Shown: positions 29,001-35,967, counted from the first letter of the stretch. The stretch: 64,000 nucleotides of DNA from Gammaproteobacteria bacterium Ga0077554 (GCA_001464585.1 LNFF01000009.1:1-64000); one strand, 5' to 3'. Notes: generated by a model not told the origin, from the letters alone. Numbers and translations: made by a program.

Positions 29001-30122
29001 GTTGAAACGATTGGCAATGCCGCTAACCCCGCCTTGGCAGAGCGTGGTGCGGATGTTGCGGTGATGGCAGGTGTAGGCGCCGCACTGGATTATGCATCAG
29101 TGCTCAATAAATATCTGGCGAGTTATGACTACCGGAACGAGCTGGCGATGTTTATCAGGGATCGTGAACATGACGCGAATCTGACCCGCGATCAGGCGTT
29201 GGCGATCTTTGCCAGTGAAACAGCGGCGGATCAGGCAGATATCCTGGCATCTGTTAAACAGGATTTTACACAGCTTGATGCGTATTCTCAGGCGAGTTTG
29301 CTGTTCTTCAATGAGCTGCGTGAGACCGGGCGTAAAGTCACGGCCTCTGGCGGTGATTACCAACGTGGTTTTGACGCCATTGCCACACTGTTTCCCGCCA
29401 GTAATTATCAGGGAGACATCAGCCTTTACCTCAGCCAGATAAAAACCACCAAGGGCGGCAATATTGATCTGTGGGCGCCGGGTGGTCAGGTAAATGCGGG
29501 GCTGGCGATACCGGACAAAGACCCTAACCAGTTGGGCATTGTGGCGGTGAACGAGGGTAGTGTACGCGCGTTCACCCGTGATGATTTCATTGTCAACGCA
29601 TCGCGGGTGTTTGCCATGCGCGGCGGGGATATTCTGATGTGGTCATCACAGGGAGATATTGATGCAGGCAAAGGAAAAAAGACGGCTTTGGTGATACCGC
29701 CACCCACCATTTCGGTGGATAGCCAGGGTAATGTGAAAACCGATTTTGGCAATGTTGCAGTGGGCAGTGGTATTCGCGCGCTGACGATTGACGGCATCGC
29801 GGCAGGTGATGTGGATCTGATTGCTCCCACTGGTGAAGTCAATGCCGGAGATGCCGGCATCGGAGCGGCGGGTAATCTCAACATCGCCGCATTGCGGGTC
29901 GTGGGCGCCGATAATATCCAGGTGGGTGGCATATCAACGGGCGTGCCAGTGGCGGATACTGGGGGCTTGGGTGGTAGCCTTAGTGGTGTCAGTAATTTGG
30001 GTGGCGAGAGTAAAGTGGCCGACCAGGTAACGCAGGACATGACTAACCAGGCAACTAGTTCCCTCAAGGATACTTTCAAGCCCTCTTTCCTGACGGTGGA
30101 GGTGATTGGTCATGGTGATTAG
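20070..30122 (+). CDS. Giant filamentous-haemagglutinin-type exoprotein (TpsA, DUF3739 type)
   Basis: A 3350-residue secreted beta-helical protein. Residues 1-60 form an extended signal peptide (MNANLFRLVFSVSRG..., cleavage after AAHA). A TPS recognition domain follows, with INQNGIIFGNGAQVNVGSL near residue 160. Thousands of residues of beta-helix-forming G/N/D/V/T repeats come next (GDVT, AGGxITL, LDASG-like turns). A DTDNDGVDDD stretch at residues 2330-2339 resembles a calcium-binding type 3 repeat. Near the C-terminus, YQRGFDAIATLFPASNYQGD, LSQIKTTKGGNIDLWAPGGQ and VNAGLAIP resemble the DUF3739 family of haemagglutinin-like proteins. There is no recognisable CDI toxin tip. GGAG precedes the start by 8 bases. 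Its exporter is the preceding TpsB; the exb/tonB genes downstream suggest linked energised steps. Confidence 0.93.
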   Translation: MNANLFRLVFSVSRGMWVPVWEGARACSAGGRGEARRKTKHAVLQVGAGTLLLMVSAAHAELPVACGGACGVNGNLSWLSNGSAQILPTEVTATGSRLPIFQESQRAILNWQSFNIGAGNEVEFRQQFGADAAVLNRIHQGSASEILGSLKANGQVYLINQNGIIFGNGAQVNVGSLTASTLTIPGLDNADASDNWFINGIFSRPDNTVSHFEGSASGDVIIAAGATLESAKGGRIMILAPNIDNQGRIITPDGQALLAAGDKIYLQSKSDPALRGLLVEIMGTGGTVTNGGEISAPRGNVTLMGFAVNQQGRVSATTSVNANGSIRLLARDNASVSSPGGSDISDIRVFPTRAGSVTLGEGSITEVRPDVADATTSVDQQKFNRSRIEVMGETITLAANSRIVAPSGEVTLSAGLGTAAPGVKGTGTIVLDAGSVIDVAGLTDVALSMEHNLLEVELRGEQLRDSPLQRDGILRGEKVIIDIRKGTPLADVSGYIDGVGKTVSERSVMGGDVTLVSTGDIIMRENAVADVSGGQITYADGYLNTTQLISEGRVYDISEASPDRIYESFTDFTKEHRKWGVTESWGLLGGSNPRGQFAAGYVEGMSAGTLKFIAPGLVLDGTLRGGVTPGVHQREATTLPSAGTLIIGDAAQASQQTPDFRTSDVILQASRTAIGGDSVGDHQPLVMSTEFLQQGGFGQARIYSNGRISVPSGVVLTAPAGGEITLVGREVDVQGGMNAPAGTLKLQATSTIGNPEPGNVTLGEGASLLTRGLWVNDRPEIAGDRVPSVALIDGGSISLAAQGDVILGAGSMIDVSGGAWLSASGNFKSGKGGDIALSAVENVHLGGELQAYALTNGALVGRGGTLTLRTQEINIQPEPNVEFNLTSDPTFNQDTLNTLTLTPDFFQSGGFSKYNLTGTTGVTITADTQLWPQAKNRLLQRDYALQPSGSNIDDFSPVIVLPQDQRTPVNLTLQSSQRPVIGQTPGKTGDLLLDTGAAIHADPGGQVTLSSMGNLTVLGMIDAPGGSIDLKIQQSNPQNNGFISSQAIWLGPHSQLLSRGFVQLQENDRGQQHGQVLRGGTVQIDAQRGYVVSAAGSLIDVSGVAADLDLPTDSTNTVSHATRVAGDAGRVVLKAREGMLLDGDWLAHAGDGEGAAGGTLEVALNRPFPFEIIDSIDQPPVPAAPLQIVISSDDGAGRSPEVGLGASLPDETNGKALLSSAKIQYAGFDKAIFKSRDEIQFQGDVSLNFKRSLTLDAPAITAAEGAHATLNTAYFALGTSTPSMVTPPLSGDGILDVQAKWIDVMGNSVLQGFKTVNLSSSGDMRLRGTEGAPGSLSTAADLTLKANQIYPTTLSQFILEVGNNDQGTLTVDAGNGATPVLSAGGKLTLRAPNIVQRGVLKAPFGEIELDAADTLILDAGSITSTSAEGQIIPFGVTLLGGRDWVYNVNGSTTQVIDTPPERRIRLTGTHINVREDATLDLSGGGDLYATEFVPGPGGSKDVLDASNATNTYAIVPGLSAEFAPYDNALYQGSNFQPGDSVYLSGSEGLPAGVYALLPARYALLPGAFLVTPRAGSQDMLPGQSKALLNGAPVVAGYRTVAGTDIRDARWSGFVVRPGGSARQESEFKESYASTFFAEQANAQLTGDAGRLSINASQSLLLEGTLLANHAASARGAEVDITASKMAIVSRRSGTTGDEANGVVQLDVAALNNLGAASLLLGGTRQNTKEGVEIRVGADEVMVQNDQDNSLTAPEIILVAKDTLTVESGSVIEGKGTFTGKSKDLIIGRTDDAATLDVDEKIVGDGALLRVSAGAQSDITRFNVERTRGVLDVEAGAVLRADASVALDATLDTRSPGNIEMVNGALSLGASRISLGETATVVDGLVLSNTALAALTGLARLDLRSYSSVDLYGDVVLGSVDTQTGQPQLTTLSIEAAELTGYQNTGKTAVITAGNFTFSNPGKVVSSNVADGSGNLVIAAKDVVLGDQREDQTNKAINGFNAVKVIADKEITFQGQGQMKVAGDLDLVSSRLTGGIGADQSIDATGQVNITPSAHAVTLPAVATLGAHLNITGKRILHAGNIELPSGILTLAANGVDAGDAVTLVSGSQTNMQGTAKTFGDVVAYAPGGRVTLASASGNVDVQSGALINVSGAAAGGDAGTLAVHAAQGTALIAGNVMGSAAAQSRSGSVTLDTGTLADFSALNNVLNAGGFGESRSVRVRHGDINVAGTDTLTAQHLKLVADGGKIDIQGTLDASANKDGTIGLYAKQNVTLNPGAKLDAHTTGNGEQGGKVTLATTDGEITLDTLSEINVSGGENGKGGSVLLRAPRIDTDNDGVDDDVAIAAVAGAITGASSVVVEGVKAYNASRISALGATVAGANFNASTTGVDATVFNDTQNFITNNKANIVARLGNAALRVRPGIDIYNNGDLELADEWDMSMWRFDGEPGTLTLRAQGDLKLTKSLSDGFDGATATANLQGGESWSYQLVAGADTASADTLALLPQAQLAGNKGNVKLANNALVRTGTGDIDIAAGANIELGNAQSVIYTAGTPVAALAGFTAPPASAGQAAGYASDGGNITLTAQGDVKGAITKQFINEWLFRQAGTNSSWWLRFDQFQQNIGALGGGNITVTAGRDVINLSAVIPTTGRVAGAVQEARVLDIQGGGDLSVTAGRNIQSGVYYVGRGHGDLHADGAITGRAVSSQAILHPVLALGDGDFRVTANGDVNLETAVNPTILPRSKLQGGLKSFFFTYDPASAINLVSLSGDTVIHNNNNKAVTLNIDLRPSGAEEAVLNIYPGTFTAQALQGNILLKESMVLAPAPQGNFELLAAGDVVLEKDARVIVSDADTAVLPGPIQPQTNFIIINNNLGAGATTAHAAVPIHKLDDVPIRIIAETGSIIGNNAQLVFPKQARFQAGQDIQDLRLEGQNVRAADVTRLQAGRDIVYTTDSNSSRIILAGSGRLEMQAGRNVELGAAYGVETIGNAANPALAERGADVAVMAGVGAALDYASVLNKYLASYDYRNELAMFIRDREHDANLTRDQALAIFASETAADQADILASVKQDFTQLDAYSQASLLFFNELRETGRKVTASGGDYQRGFDAIATLFPASNYQGDISLYLSQIKTTKGGNIDLWAPGGQVNAGLAIPDKDPNQLGIVAVNEGSVRAFTRDDFIVNASRVFAMRGGDILMWSSQGDIDAGKGKKTALVIPPPTISVDSQGNVKTDFGNVAVGSGIRALTIDGIAAGDVDLIAPTGEVNAGDAGIGAAGNLNIAALRVVGADNIQVGGISTGVPVADTGGLGGSLSGVSNLGGESKVADQVTQDMTNQATSSLKDTFKPSFLTVEVIGHGD

Positions 30123-30126
30123 TTTC

Positions 30127-30303
30127 AACCCGGAAAATCCAATAGGCATTTTATCGTGAATTGTCGATCAAAACCAAGATCCCTCCCCACGCTTTCGCGA
30201 GGGTCGGGATGACAGCTCCCTGTCATTTCGAACGTAGCGAGAAATCCTTGTCTTGATGAATATGGGGGATCTTCCAAGATTCCTCACATGCGTTCGGAAT
30301 GAC
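30127..30303 (+). repeat. Right inverted repeat framing tpsB-tpsA
   Basis: It begins AACCCGGAAAATCCAATAGG only 4 bases after the tpsA stop. Its first 59 bases are an inverted copy of 18034-18092 (54 of 59 identical). It continues with type A repeat sequence (GTCATTTCGAACG..., AGAAATCCTTGTC) and ends GGAATGAC at 30303. It fills much of the 385-base gap to the ExbB-fusion gene. Confidence 0.85.
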
Positions 30304-30507
30304 AGGTGTTTTGTTTTCAGGATAATGCGGAAGCGCGCATACCCTCCGACTGATCCACTGATGCGTTCTTTCTGGCTTATCAAGAACCCCACCATAACAA
30401 TTCTGTAACATTTGACAGGCAAAATACACCATCACCTAAAATCATGTGTGCATGCCGTGGCGAGCCGCATATGTTTTTTTAAAGTTAACAGGCAAATTAA
30501 ACAAGTC

Positions 30508-32307
30508 ATGAAATTGCAATCCAATAAAAAAATAGCACATATTTTTCTCCTGTTTGCCAGTTTAATCTCCCTGTTTCCCAATATGGCGCATGCCTGGTGG
30601 AGTGATGACTGGGCATACCGTAAAAAGATTATCCTCAATACCACCGCAAGTGGCTCAGACATCAAAACCGACCTGGCATCCGTGCCAGTGCTGGTGCGCC
30701 TGCACACCGGTAACTTTGATTTTTTAAGTGCGAAAGATGATGGCGCGGATCTGCGTTTTGTCAGTGGTGACGACACCACCCCACTGAAATACCATATTGA
30801 AAAATACGATGCATTGAATGAGCTCGCAGTTATCTGGGTGCAGGTGCCGAAGCTGACCGCAGCATCTGATGCCAACATTGTCTGGCTGTATTATGGCAAT
30901 GATTCCGCAAGTGCCGGTGATGACCCCAAGGGCAGCTACGATGTGAATCAGGTGGCTGTATATCATTTTGGCGAGCCAGGCGCTCCCAAAGATTACACAG
31001 CCTATGCCAATAATGCGACACCGTCTGATGCTGTAAGCCAAGCTGCGGCGTCATTGATTGGCCCGGGAGCAACCTTTGCCGAGACAAATGCTATTACTAT
31101 TCCCGCCACTCCTTCCCTCTCCTTTAATACAGAAGGAGGATTCACTTTTTCTGCATGGATAAAGATCACCGCCCCGCAGAAAAATGCCCTGCTTTTCTCA
31201 CAGAATGATGGTACCTCCCCTCTGGTGATTGGCATCGATCAAACCAGGGTTTATGCCGGTACTCCAGGTAAAGAGGCGCGCCCCAGTGCCGAATTGACGC
31301 TCAATACATGGCATCATTTAGCAGTCACTGCTGGCAAGCGACTGGTGATTTATATTGATGGTGTTGAAGCGGCGGCGGCAGATGTTGCCTTGCCGATGCT
31401 GATCAGTAATATCACGCTAGGCGCGTCATACAACGGCGAAATGGATGAGGCGCAGATTTCAAATATTGCGCGTTCGGCTGACTGGATAAAAACCGCAGCA
31501 CGTGGTGAAGGTGTAGATGCGAAACTGATTACGTACGATGTCGATGAACAGAATGAAGGCGGCGGCACTTCTTATTTTACCACCACTATGCAGTCTGTCA
31601 CCTTTGATGGTTGGGTGGTGATCGTTATCTGTATGGCCATGGCCGCTGTGAGCTGGGTTGTGATGGTGAACAAGGCGGTTGTCATCGGCAGGGCGGCAAA
31701 AGATAACGAAAAATTTCTCGCTTCGTTTCAGAAGCTGGCCACTGATCCAGGGATGTTGGATCACGATGATGATCAGGATGATCTGGCGAATAAAAAAAGC
31801 CCGTTCGCTGCAGCATTGTTTGGCGCCCATGACCATTATCAAAGCTCGCCGATTTATCGCATTTATCATGTCGGTATCCAGGAGGTCAAGAACCGTTTTG
31901 GTAAAACCGATCCCAAACAGATCGGCAAGATGCTCACCCCGCAGAGCATCGGCGCGATCCGCGCCAGTCTTGATGCTGCGATGGTGAGAGAAAATCAGAA
32001 ACTCACCAGCCAGATGGTATTGCTTACCATCGCCATCAGTGGTGGCCCTTTCCTTGGTTTGCTCGGTACCGTGGTAGGGGTGATGATAACTTTTGCGGCG
32101 ATTGCCGCCAGTGGTGATGTTAATGTCAACGCCATTGCTCCTGGTATTGCGGCGGCGCTGGTCGCCACGGTGGCGGGGCTGGTGGTGGCGATACCGGCGC
32201 TGTTTGGCTACAACTATCTGCTTAGCAAGATCAAGAACATCACGGCAGATATGCAGGTATTTGTAGACGAATTTGTACATAAAGTTGCTGAGAATTACGG
32301 AACATAA
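30508..32307 (+). CDS. DUF2341-LamG-ExbB/TolQ fusion protein
   Basis: A 599-residue membrane protein starting at the ATG at 30508. A signal peptide (residues 1-29, ends NMAHA) is followed by a DUF2341 domain (WWSDDWAYRKKIILN, then VPVLVRLHTGNFDF). A LamG/concanavalin-like domain (about residues 150-350, with GGFTFSAWIKI and NTWHHLAVTAGKRLVIYIDG) comes next. The C-terminal third is a MotA/TolQ/ExbB proton channel with three membrane spans near 369-392, 504-535 and 541-573 (SGGPFLGLLGTVVGVMITF, AALVATVAGLVVAIPAL). Ordinary ExbB lacks the long exported N-terminus, so this places a carbohydrate- or protein-binding module in the periplasm on the channel. ExbD follows after 12 bases. Confidence 0.9.
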   Translation: MKLQSNKKIAHIFLLFASLISLFPNMAHAWWSDDWAYRKKIILNTTASGSDIKTDLASVPVLVRLHTGNFDFLSAKDDGADLRFVSGDDTTPLKYHIEKYDALNELAVIWVQVPKLTAASDANIVWLYYGNDSASAGDDPKGSYDVNQVAVYHFGEPGAPKDYTAYANNATPSDAVSQAAASLIGPGATFAETNAITIPATPSLSFNTEGGFTFSAWIKITAPQKNALLFSQNDGTSPLVIGIDQTRVYAGTPGKEARPSAELTLNTWHHLAVTAGKRLVIYIDGVEAAAADVALPMLISNITLGASYNGEMDEAQISNIARSADWIKTAARGEGVDAKLITYDVDEQNEGGGTSYFTTTMQSVTFDGWVVIVICMAMAAVSWVVMVNKAVVIGRAAKDNEKFLASFQKLATDPGMLDHDDDQDDLANKKSPFAAALFGAHDHYQSSPIYRIYHVGIQEVKNRFGKTDPKQIGKMLTPQSIGAIRASLDAAMVRENQKLTSQMVLLTIAISGGPFLGLLGTVVGVMITFAAIAASGDVNVNAIAPGIAAALVATVAGLVVAIPALFGYNYLLSKIKNITADMQVFVDEFVHKVAENYGT

Positions 32308-32319
32308 AAGGTAACCCCA

Positions 32320-32721
32320 ATGCAGGTACAGGATGACAAGCTTTACGATGATATCAATGTCACGCCAATGCTGGATCTGGCGTATGTGTTGCTGGTGATC
32401 TTTATTATCATGACTACCGCTTCAGTACAGGGTATTAAAGTTAATCTACCCAAGGCCAGCGCTGCGCCGAGTCTGGCAAAGCCAACTACCAAAGCGATCA
32501 CCATTACGGATGCTGGGCAAATATTTCTCGATACTTATCCAGTAACAATGTCTGAACTGGAATCGCAATTGCGCAGCCATAAGGCAGTGAATCCCAATTT
32601 CCCGGTAGTGATCAAGGGTGACGCCAAGGTTCAGTATGAAAAAGTGATTGAGGTATTGGATCTGATGGGCAAGCTGGATATTACCCAACTGGGTTTGGTT
32701 ACGCAGAAAATAGTCAAGTAG
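32320..32721 (+). CDS. exbD: ExbD/TolR-type proton channel partner
   Basis: A 133-residue inner-membrane protein with a short cytoplasmic N-terminus, one membrane span with the conserved Asp (VTPMLDLAYVLLVIFIIMTT), and a periplasmic C-terminal domain (KAITITDAGQIFLD, VVIKGDAKVQYEKVIEVLDL). It works with the adjacent ExbB fusion to convert proton flow into movement of a TonB-like protein. It lies 12 bases after the ExbB-fusion gene. A 222-base gap, mostly composite repeat, separates it from the TonB-like gene. Confidence 0.93.
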   Translation: MQVQDDKLYDDINVTPMLDLAYVLLVIFIIMTTASVQGIKVNLPKASAAPSLAKPTTKAITITDAGQIFLDTYPVTMSELESQLRSHKAVNPNFPVVIKGDAKVQYEKVIEVLDLMGKLDITQLGLVTQKIVK

Positions 32722-32740
32722 TAACGTGATGTCACGCCAG

Positions 32741-32932
32741 AATAAAAATCCCCGCAGCAAGCGGCGGGGTATTTCTCTGTCATTCCGAGCACCGCGAGGA
32801 ATCCTTGTCTCGAACGAATGTGAGAGATCTTGCAAGATCCCTCACTGCGCCGGAAATGATAGGGGTGATGACAATAAACGCACCAAGCTGCGGGGAGAGC
32901 GTAGCGAGGGGTCTAAACCCAAAGAGATTGAA
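32741..32932 (-). repeat. Composite repeat, long form, between exbD and tonB
   Basis: Read on the minus strand it has the same three modules as 10943-11095: TTCAATCTCTTTGGGTTT..., a type A core (TTGTCATC... to GGAATGAC), and the CCCCGCCGCTTGCTGCGGGG hairpin followed by ATTTTTATT. Its terminator module faces leftwards, so it should not stop rightward transcription strongly. Its right end lies 11 bases before the TonB-like gene. Confidence 0.85.
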
Positions 32933-32943
32933 TTTGGAATGCA

Positions 32944-33627
32944 ATGGTGAACGTCGACAAACAGTTCCTGTTTCGCTGGGGGCCGAGGTTTATGGTCGCG
33001 GCATTCCTGCTTATCTTCATGGGTGTGGCGATCTTTCTTTTGAAAGATATTATCTTCGGTGATAAATCTTCAAAGAAACGCGTGATTCATGAAATCGCCT
33101 TGATAAAACCCCCGCCACCACCCAAGCCGGAAGAGAAACCGCCGGAGCCGGAGATCAAGAAGGAAGAAGTGAAACTGCCGGAACCGGAAGCTCCTCCACC
33201 GGAACAACCTGAAAATGCCTCTGAAGATGAGCCTGCTTCTGAAAATTTGGGCCTGGATGCAGACGGTCAGGCTGGATCAGATAGTTTCGGGTTAGGCGCG
33301 AACAAGGGAGGCAGGGCGATCATCGCCGGAAAGAGCAGTGGCGGTGGCAATCGTTTCGCCTGGTATGACGGGTTGGTGCAAAAGACCATTCAGGACGTTT
33401 TGGACAGAAGCAAGGATCTGGATAAACAAAACTACAAAGTGATTGTAAAAATATGGTTGAACCCGGACGGAAGCGTAGAGCGTTTTGATCTTGCCAATTC
33501 CAGTGGCAATCCTGATGTGGACAAATCCATAAAAATTGCTTTGAGTGAAGTAAGGCGGGTGGGAGAGCCCCTTCCTGACGGATTAGCGCAACCGATTAAA
33601 TTACGCATCACCTCGCGTCAGTTGTAA
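32944..33627 (+). CDS. TonB-like energy transducer
   Basis: A 227-residue protein with the TonB plan: one N-terminal membrane span (about residues 16-38, FMVAAFLLIFMGVAIFLL), a Pro/Glu/Lys-rich periplasmic spacer (IKPPPPPKPEEKPPEPE and onward, to about residue 90), and a Gly-rich stretch. The C-terminal TonB-fold domain contains YKVIVKIWLNPDGSVERFDL, SGNPDVDKSIKIAL and LAQPIKLRITSRQL. It probably carries energy from the ExbB fusion/ExbD across the periplasm. The outer-membrane partner is not certain; no TonB-dependent receptor with a plug is adjacent. Confidence 0.9.
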   Translation: MVNVDKQFLFRWGPRFMVAAFLLIFMGVAIFLLKDIIFGDKSSKKRVIHEIALIKPPPPPKPEEKPPEPEIKKEEVKLPEPEAPPPEQPENASEDEPASENLGLDADGQAGSDSFGLGANKGGRAIIAGKSSGGGNRFAWYDGLVQKTIQDVLDRSKDLDKQNYKVIVKIWLNPDGSVERFDLANSSGNPDVDKSIKIALSEVRRVGEPLPDGLAQPIKLRITSRQL

Positions 33628-33660
33628 TTGAGTGTTATATACATTAAAAGAGTCTTGAAA

Positions 33661-35241
33661 ATGACAAATAAAAAACTGCGCACCCTCGGTTTGGGTTTAT
33701 CTCTCATGTTGGCTAATTCAGCCACCTTCGCTGATGATAAAGAAGACCTTGAAAAATTGCGTACCACCACCCAGAGTTTAATTCAGATTTTGGTGGAGCA
33801 GGGCGCCATTACTCCAGAAAAAGCCCAGGCGTTGATGGATGAGATCGGAAGTGGTGCGAGAGATACGCAAACTTTGCAACAAGAGCCTGCCCTGACACAG
33901 CCAGAGCAGGAACCGGATAAAAAGAGTGTGCGCGTGCCGTATGTTCCGGAAATAATCAAGCAGGAAATGACTGAGGAAATCAGGCAGGATGTGCTGGCGC
34001 AGGCAAAGCGGGAAAGCTGGGGAAAACCGGGTTCAGTACCCGAATGGGCGCATAAAATCAGATGGGAAGGCGACTTCCGGTTTCGTTATCAAAGCGATCA
34101 ATTTCAGGACGACAATACACCTTTTACACCCAATTTCCTGGAAATCAATCGGGCGGGTGACGTTACCCAGACTGCCAATCCTTTTATAAATGCTACTGAA
34201 GACCGCCAGCGTTTACGGTTGCGCGCAAGATTAAGCATGCTTGCCGAAGTAACCCAGGGTATCAGCGCCGCTTTTCGTCTGACGACCGGCGGCTCCAATG
34301 ATCCCGTGTCTACCAATCAAACCTTGGGTAACTCAGGAAATCGTTTTAATTTTTCCCTGGATCAGGCCTATTTGAAGTTTGACCCCTATTCGTGGTTGAC
34401 AGTGGTAGCAGGAAAGACGCCCAATCCCTGGTTTGCTACTGACCTGGTATGGGATGAAGACCTGAATTTTGATGGTGTTGCCGTGCAATTAAAGCCCCGC
34501 CTGGCTAATGATCTGATATGGTTTTCGACACTGGGCGCGTTTCCATTACAAGAGATTGAGCTATCAAAAGATGATAAATGGTTGTATGGCGCGCAAACCG
34601 GAGTGGACTGGCATCGCAGTGAGTTCCGGGCGCGTTTTGGTGTCGCCTATTATGATTATCAAAATATCACCGGGCGAAGAAATACACTGAACAGTCATTT
34701 GCTGGATTTTACTGCGCCGCAGTTCATGCAGAAGGGCAACACTGTATTTAATATTTCGCAGGACGCCGCAAAGCCGGATTTGTATGCACTGGCTGCGGAA
34801 TATAAAGAGCTGGCGGTTACCGCCCATATGGATGTTTATGTTTTTGCGCCCGTGTATGTGATGTTGACTGCCGATTACGTCAAAAATCTTGGTTTTGATA
34901 AAGACGAAATCCAGCGGCGTACCGGGCTGAACATTGAAGAAAAAAACCAGGATCAAGCCTGGTTGGGCAGAATAGCGGTAGGTATGCCCAAGATCAAGCA
35001 TCGCCATGACTGGCAAGTGTTCGCAGGTTATAAACATCTGGAAAGCAATGCTGTAGTGGATGCGTTTGCCGATTCCGATTTCCATCTGGGCGGCACCAAT
35101 GCCAAGGGCTGGATAGGGGGTGGTAGCTATGGCGTGGCTACCGATACATGGCTGACCCTGCGCTGGTTGAGCGCCGATGAGATTACCGGCCCGCCACTGG
35201 CGATTGATGTGTTACAGCTTGATTTGAATGTGAGATTTTAA
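33661..35241 (+). CDS. Putative outer-membrane porin
   Basis: A 526-residue exported protein from the ATG at 33661 (the in-frame start at 33628 would place extra residues before a clear signal peptide). The signal ends near SATFA. A short helical segment (EDLEKLRTTTQSLIQILVEQ, then GAITPEKAQALMDEI) precedes a long beta-barrel region rich in alternating aromatic strands, ending LDLNVRF with terminal Phe. This fits the 'putative porin' family with an N-terminal periplasmic helix. It lies 33 bases after the TonB-like gene, so it is a candidate outer-membrane partner of the system. Confidence 0.82.
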   Translation: MTNKKLRTLGLGLSLMLANSATFADDKEDLEKLRTTTQSLIQILVEQGAITPEKAQALMDEIGSGARDTQTLQQEPALTQPEQEPDKKSVRVPYVPEIIKQEMTEEIRQDVLAQAKRESWGKPGSVPEWAHKIRWEGDFRFRYQSDQFQDDNTPFTPNFLEINRAGDVTQTANPFINATEDRQRLRLRARLSMLAEVTQGISAAFRLTTGGSNDPVSTNQTLGNSGNRFNFSLDQAYLKFDPYSWLTVVAGKTPNPWFATDLVWDEDLNFDGVAVQLKPRLANDLIWFSTLGAFPLQEIELSKDDKWLYGAQTGVDWHRSEFRARFGVAYYDYQNITGRRNTLNSHLLDFTAPQFMQKGNTVFNISQDAAKPDLYALAAEYKELAVTAHMDVYVFAPVYVMLTADYVKNLGFDKDEIQRRTGLNIEEKNQDQAWLGRIAVGMPKIKHRHDWQVFAGYKHLESNAVVDAFADSDFHLGGTNAKGWIGGGSYGVATDTWLTLRWLSADEITGPPLAIDVLQLDLNVRF

Positions 35242-35259
35242 GCGTTGCTGACTGAAACG

Positions 35260-35967
35260 ATGAAACCATATTCCATGTTGCGTAATATAGGGTTGGTTAT
35301 GCTGATGTTATGCACCTTGGGCATGACAGGAAATGCCAGCGCCGCCGCAGATGATAAAAAAGAGCGTGATGCGCAGAGAAAGTTGCGTCTGATGATGCAA
35401 AATATGACACAGGAGAAAGCGGCGCTTGAAAGTGAAAAAAACAGCTTAAGCGAACAGGTAAAATCCCTAAATAAACAGATCACCGACCTCAAAAATAGTT
35501 CAGCAAGCGTATCCAGGAAAAAAGATGCGCGCGTGGGAGAGGTTGAAAAGGAGTTACTGGCGGTTAAAGAAGAGAACCTGAGTTTGGCCAGCAAGCTGCA
35601 AGCTGCGCAGAGCAGCCTGGAAGATTTGGCGGTCAAGTCCCGGGAATCTTTGCAGGGTTTGCAAAAGGATTTGCAAACCAGTGTTGATCAGGGTGATGCG
35701 TGTAAAAGCCAGCTTCAGGAGTCCGCGTCCAACGTATCCCGGCAATCGCAATTGATCGAAATGTGCGAAAAAAAGAACATGGTGTTGTATGAACTGAATG
35801 TTGAGATTCTTGACAGATATAAAAAGAAAGGAGCTTGGGACGCATTGTTACAAGCTGAACCTTTTACCCAGATAAGAAAGGTTGAAATCGAAAATATAAT
35901 ACAGGAATATAAGGAAAAACTTGAAAACCAAACAATGGAGAAAACCAGCTTGGATAATAAAAAATAA
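35260..35967 (+). CDS. Periplasmic coiled-coil protein
   Basis: A 235-residue exported protein. I start at the ATG at 35260 (MKPYSML) rather than the TTG at 35245. The signal peptide ends near NASA. The mature part is largely heptad-patterned coiled coil (QEKAALESEKNSLSEQVKSL, LAVKEENLSLASKLQAAQSS), then two Cys (DACKSQL, EMCEKKN) that could form a disulfide. No family recognised. It is the last gene of the TPS/Exb/TonB unit, 18 bases after the porin; by position it may be a periplasmic spacer or adaptor. Confidence 0.75.
   Translation: MKPYSMLRNIGLVMLMLCTLGMTGNASAAADDKKERDAQRKLRLMMQNMTQEKAALESEKNSLSEQVKSLNKQITDLKNSSASVSRKKDARVGEVEKELLAVKEENLSLASKLQAAQSSLEDLAVKSRESLQGLQKDLQTSVDQGDACKSQLQESASNVSRQSQLIEMCEKKNMVLYELNVEILDRYKKKGAWDALLQAEPFTQIRKVEIENIIQEYKEKLENQTMEKTSLDNKK

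Noticed and set aside
31459-32280. Leftward 273-codon open frame
   Set aside because: It is antisense to the well-supported ExbB-fusion gene, with His/Arg-rich translation and no motifs.
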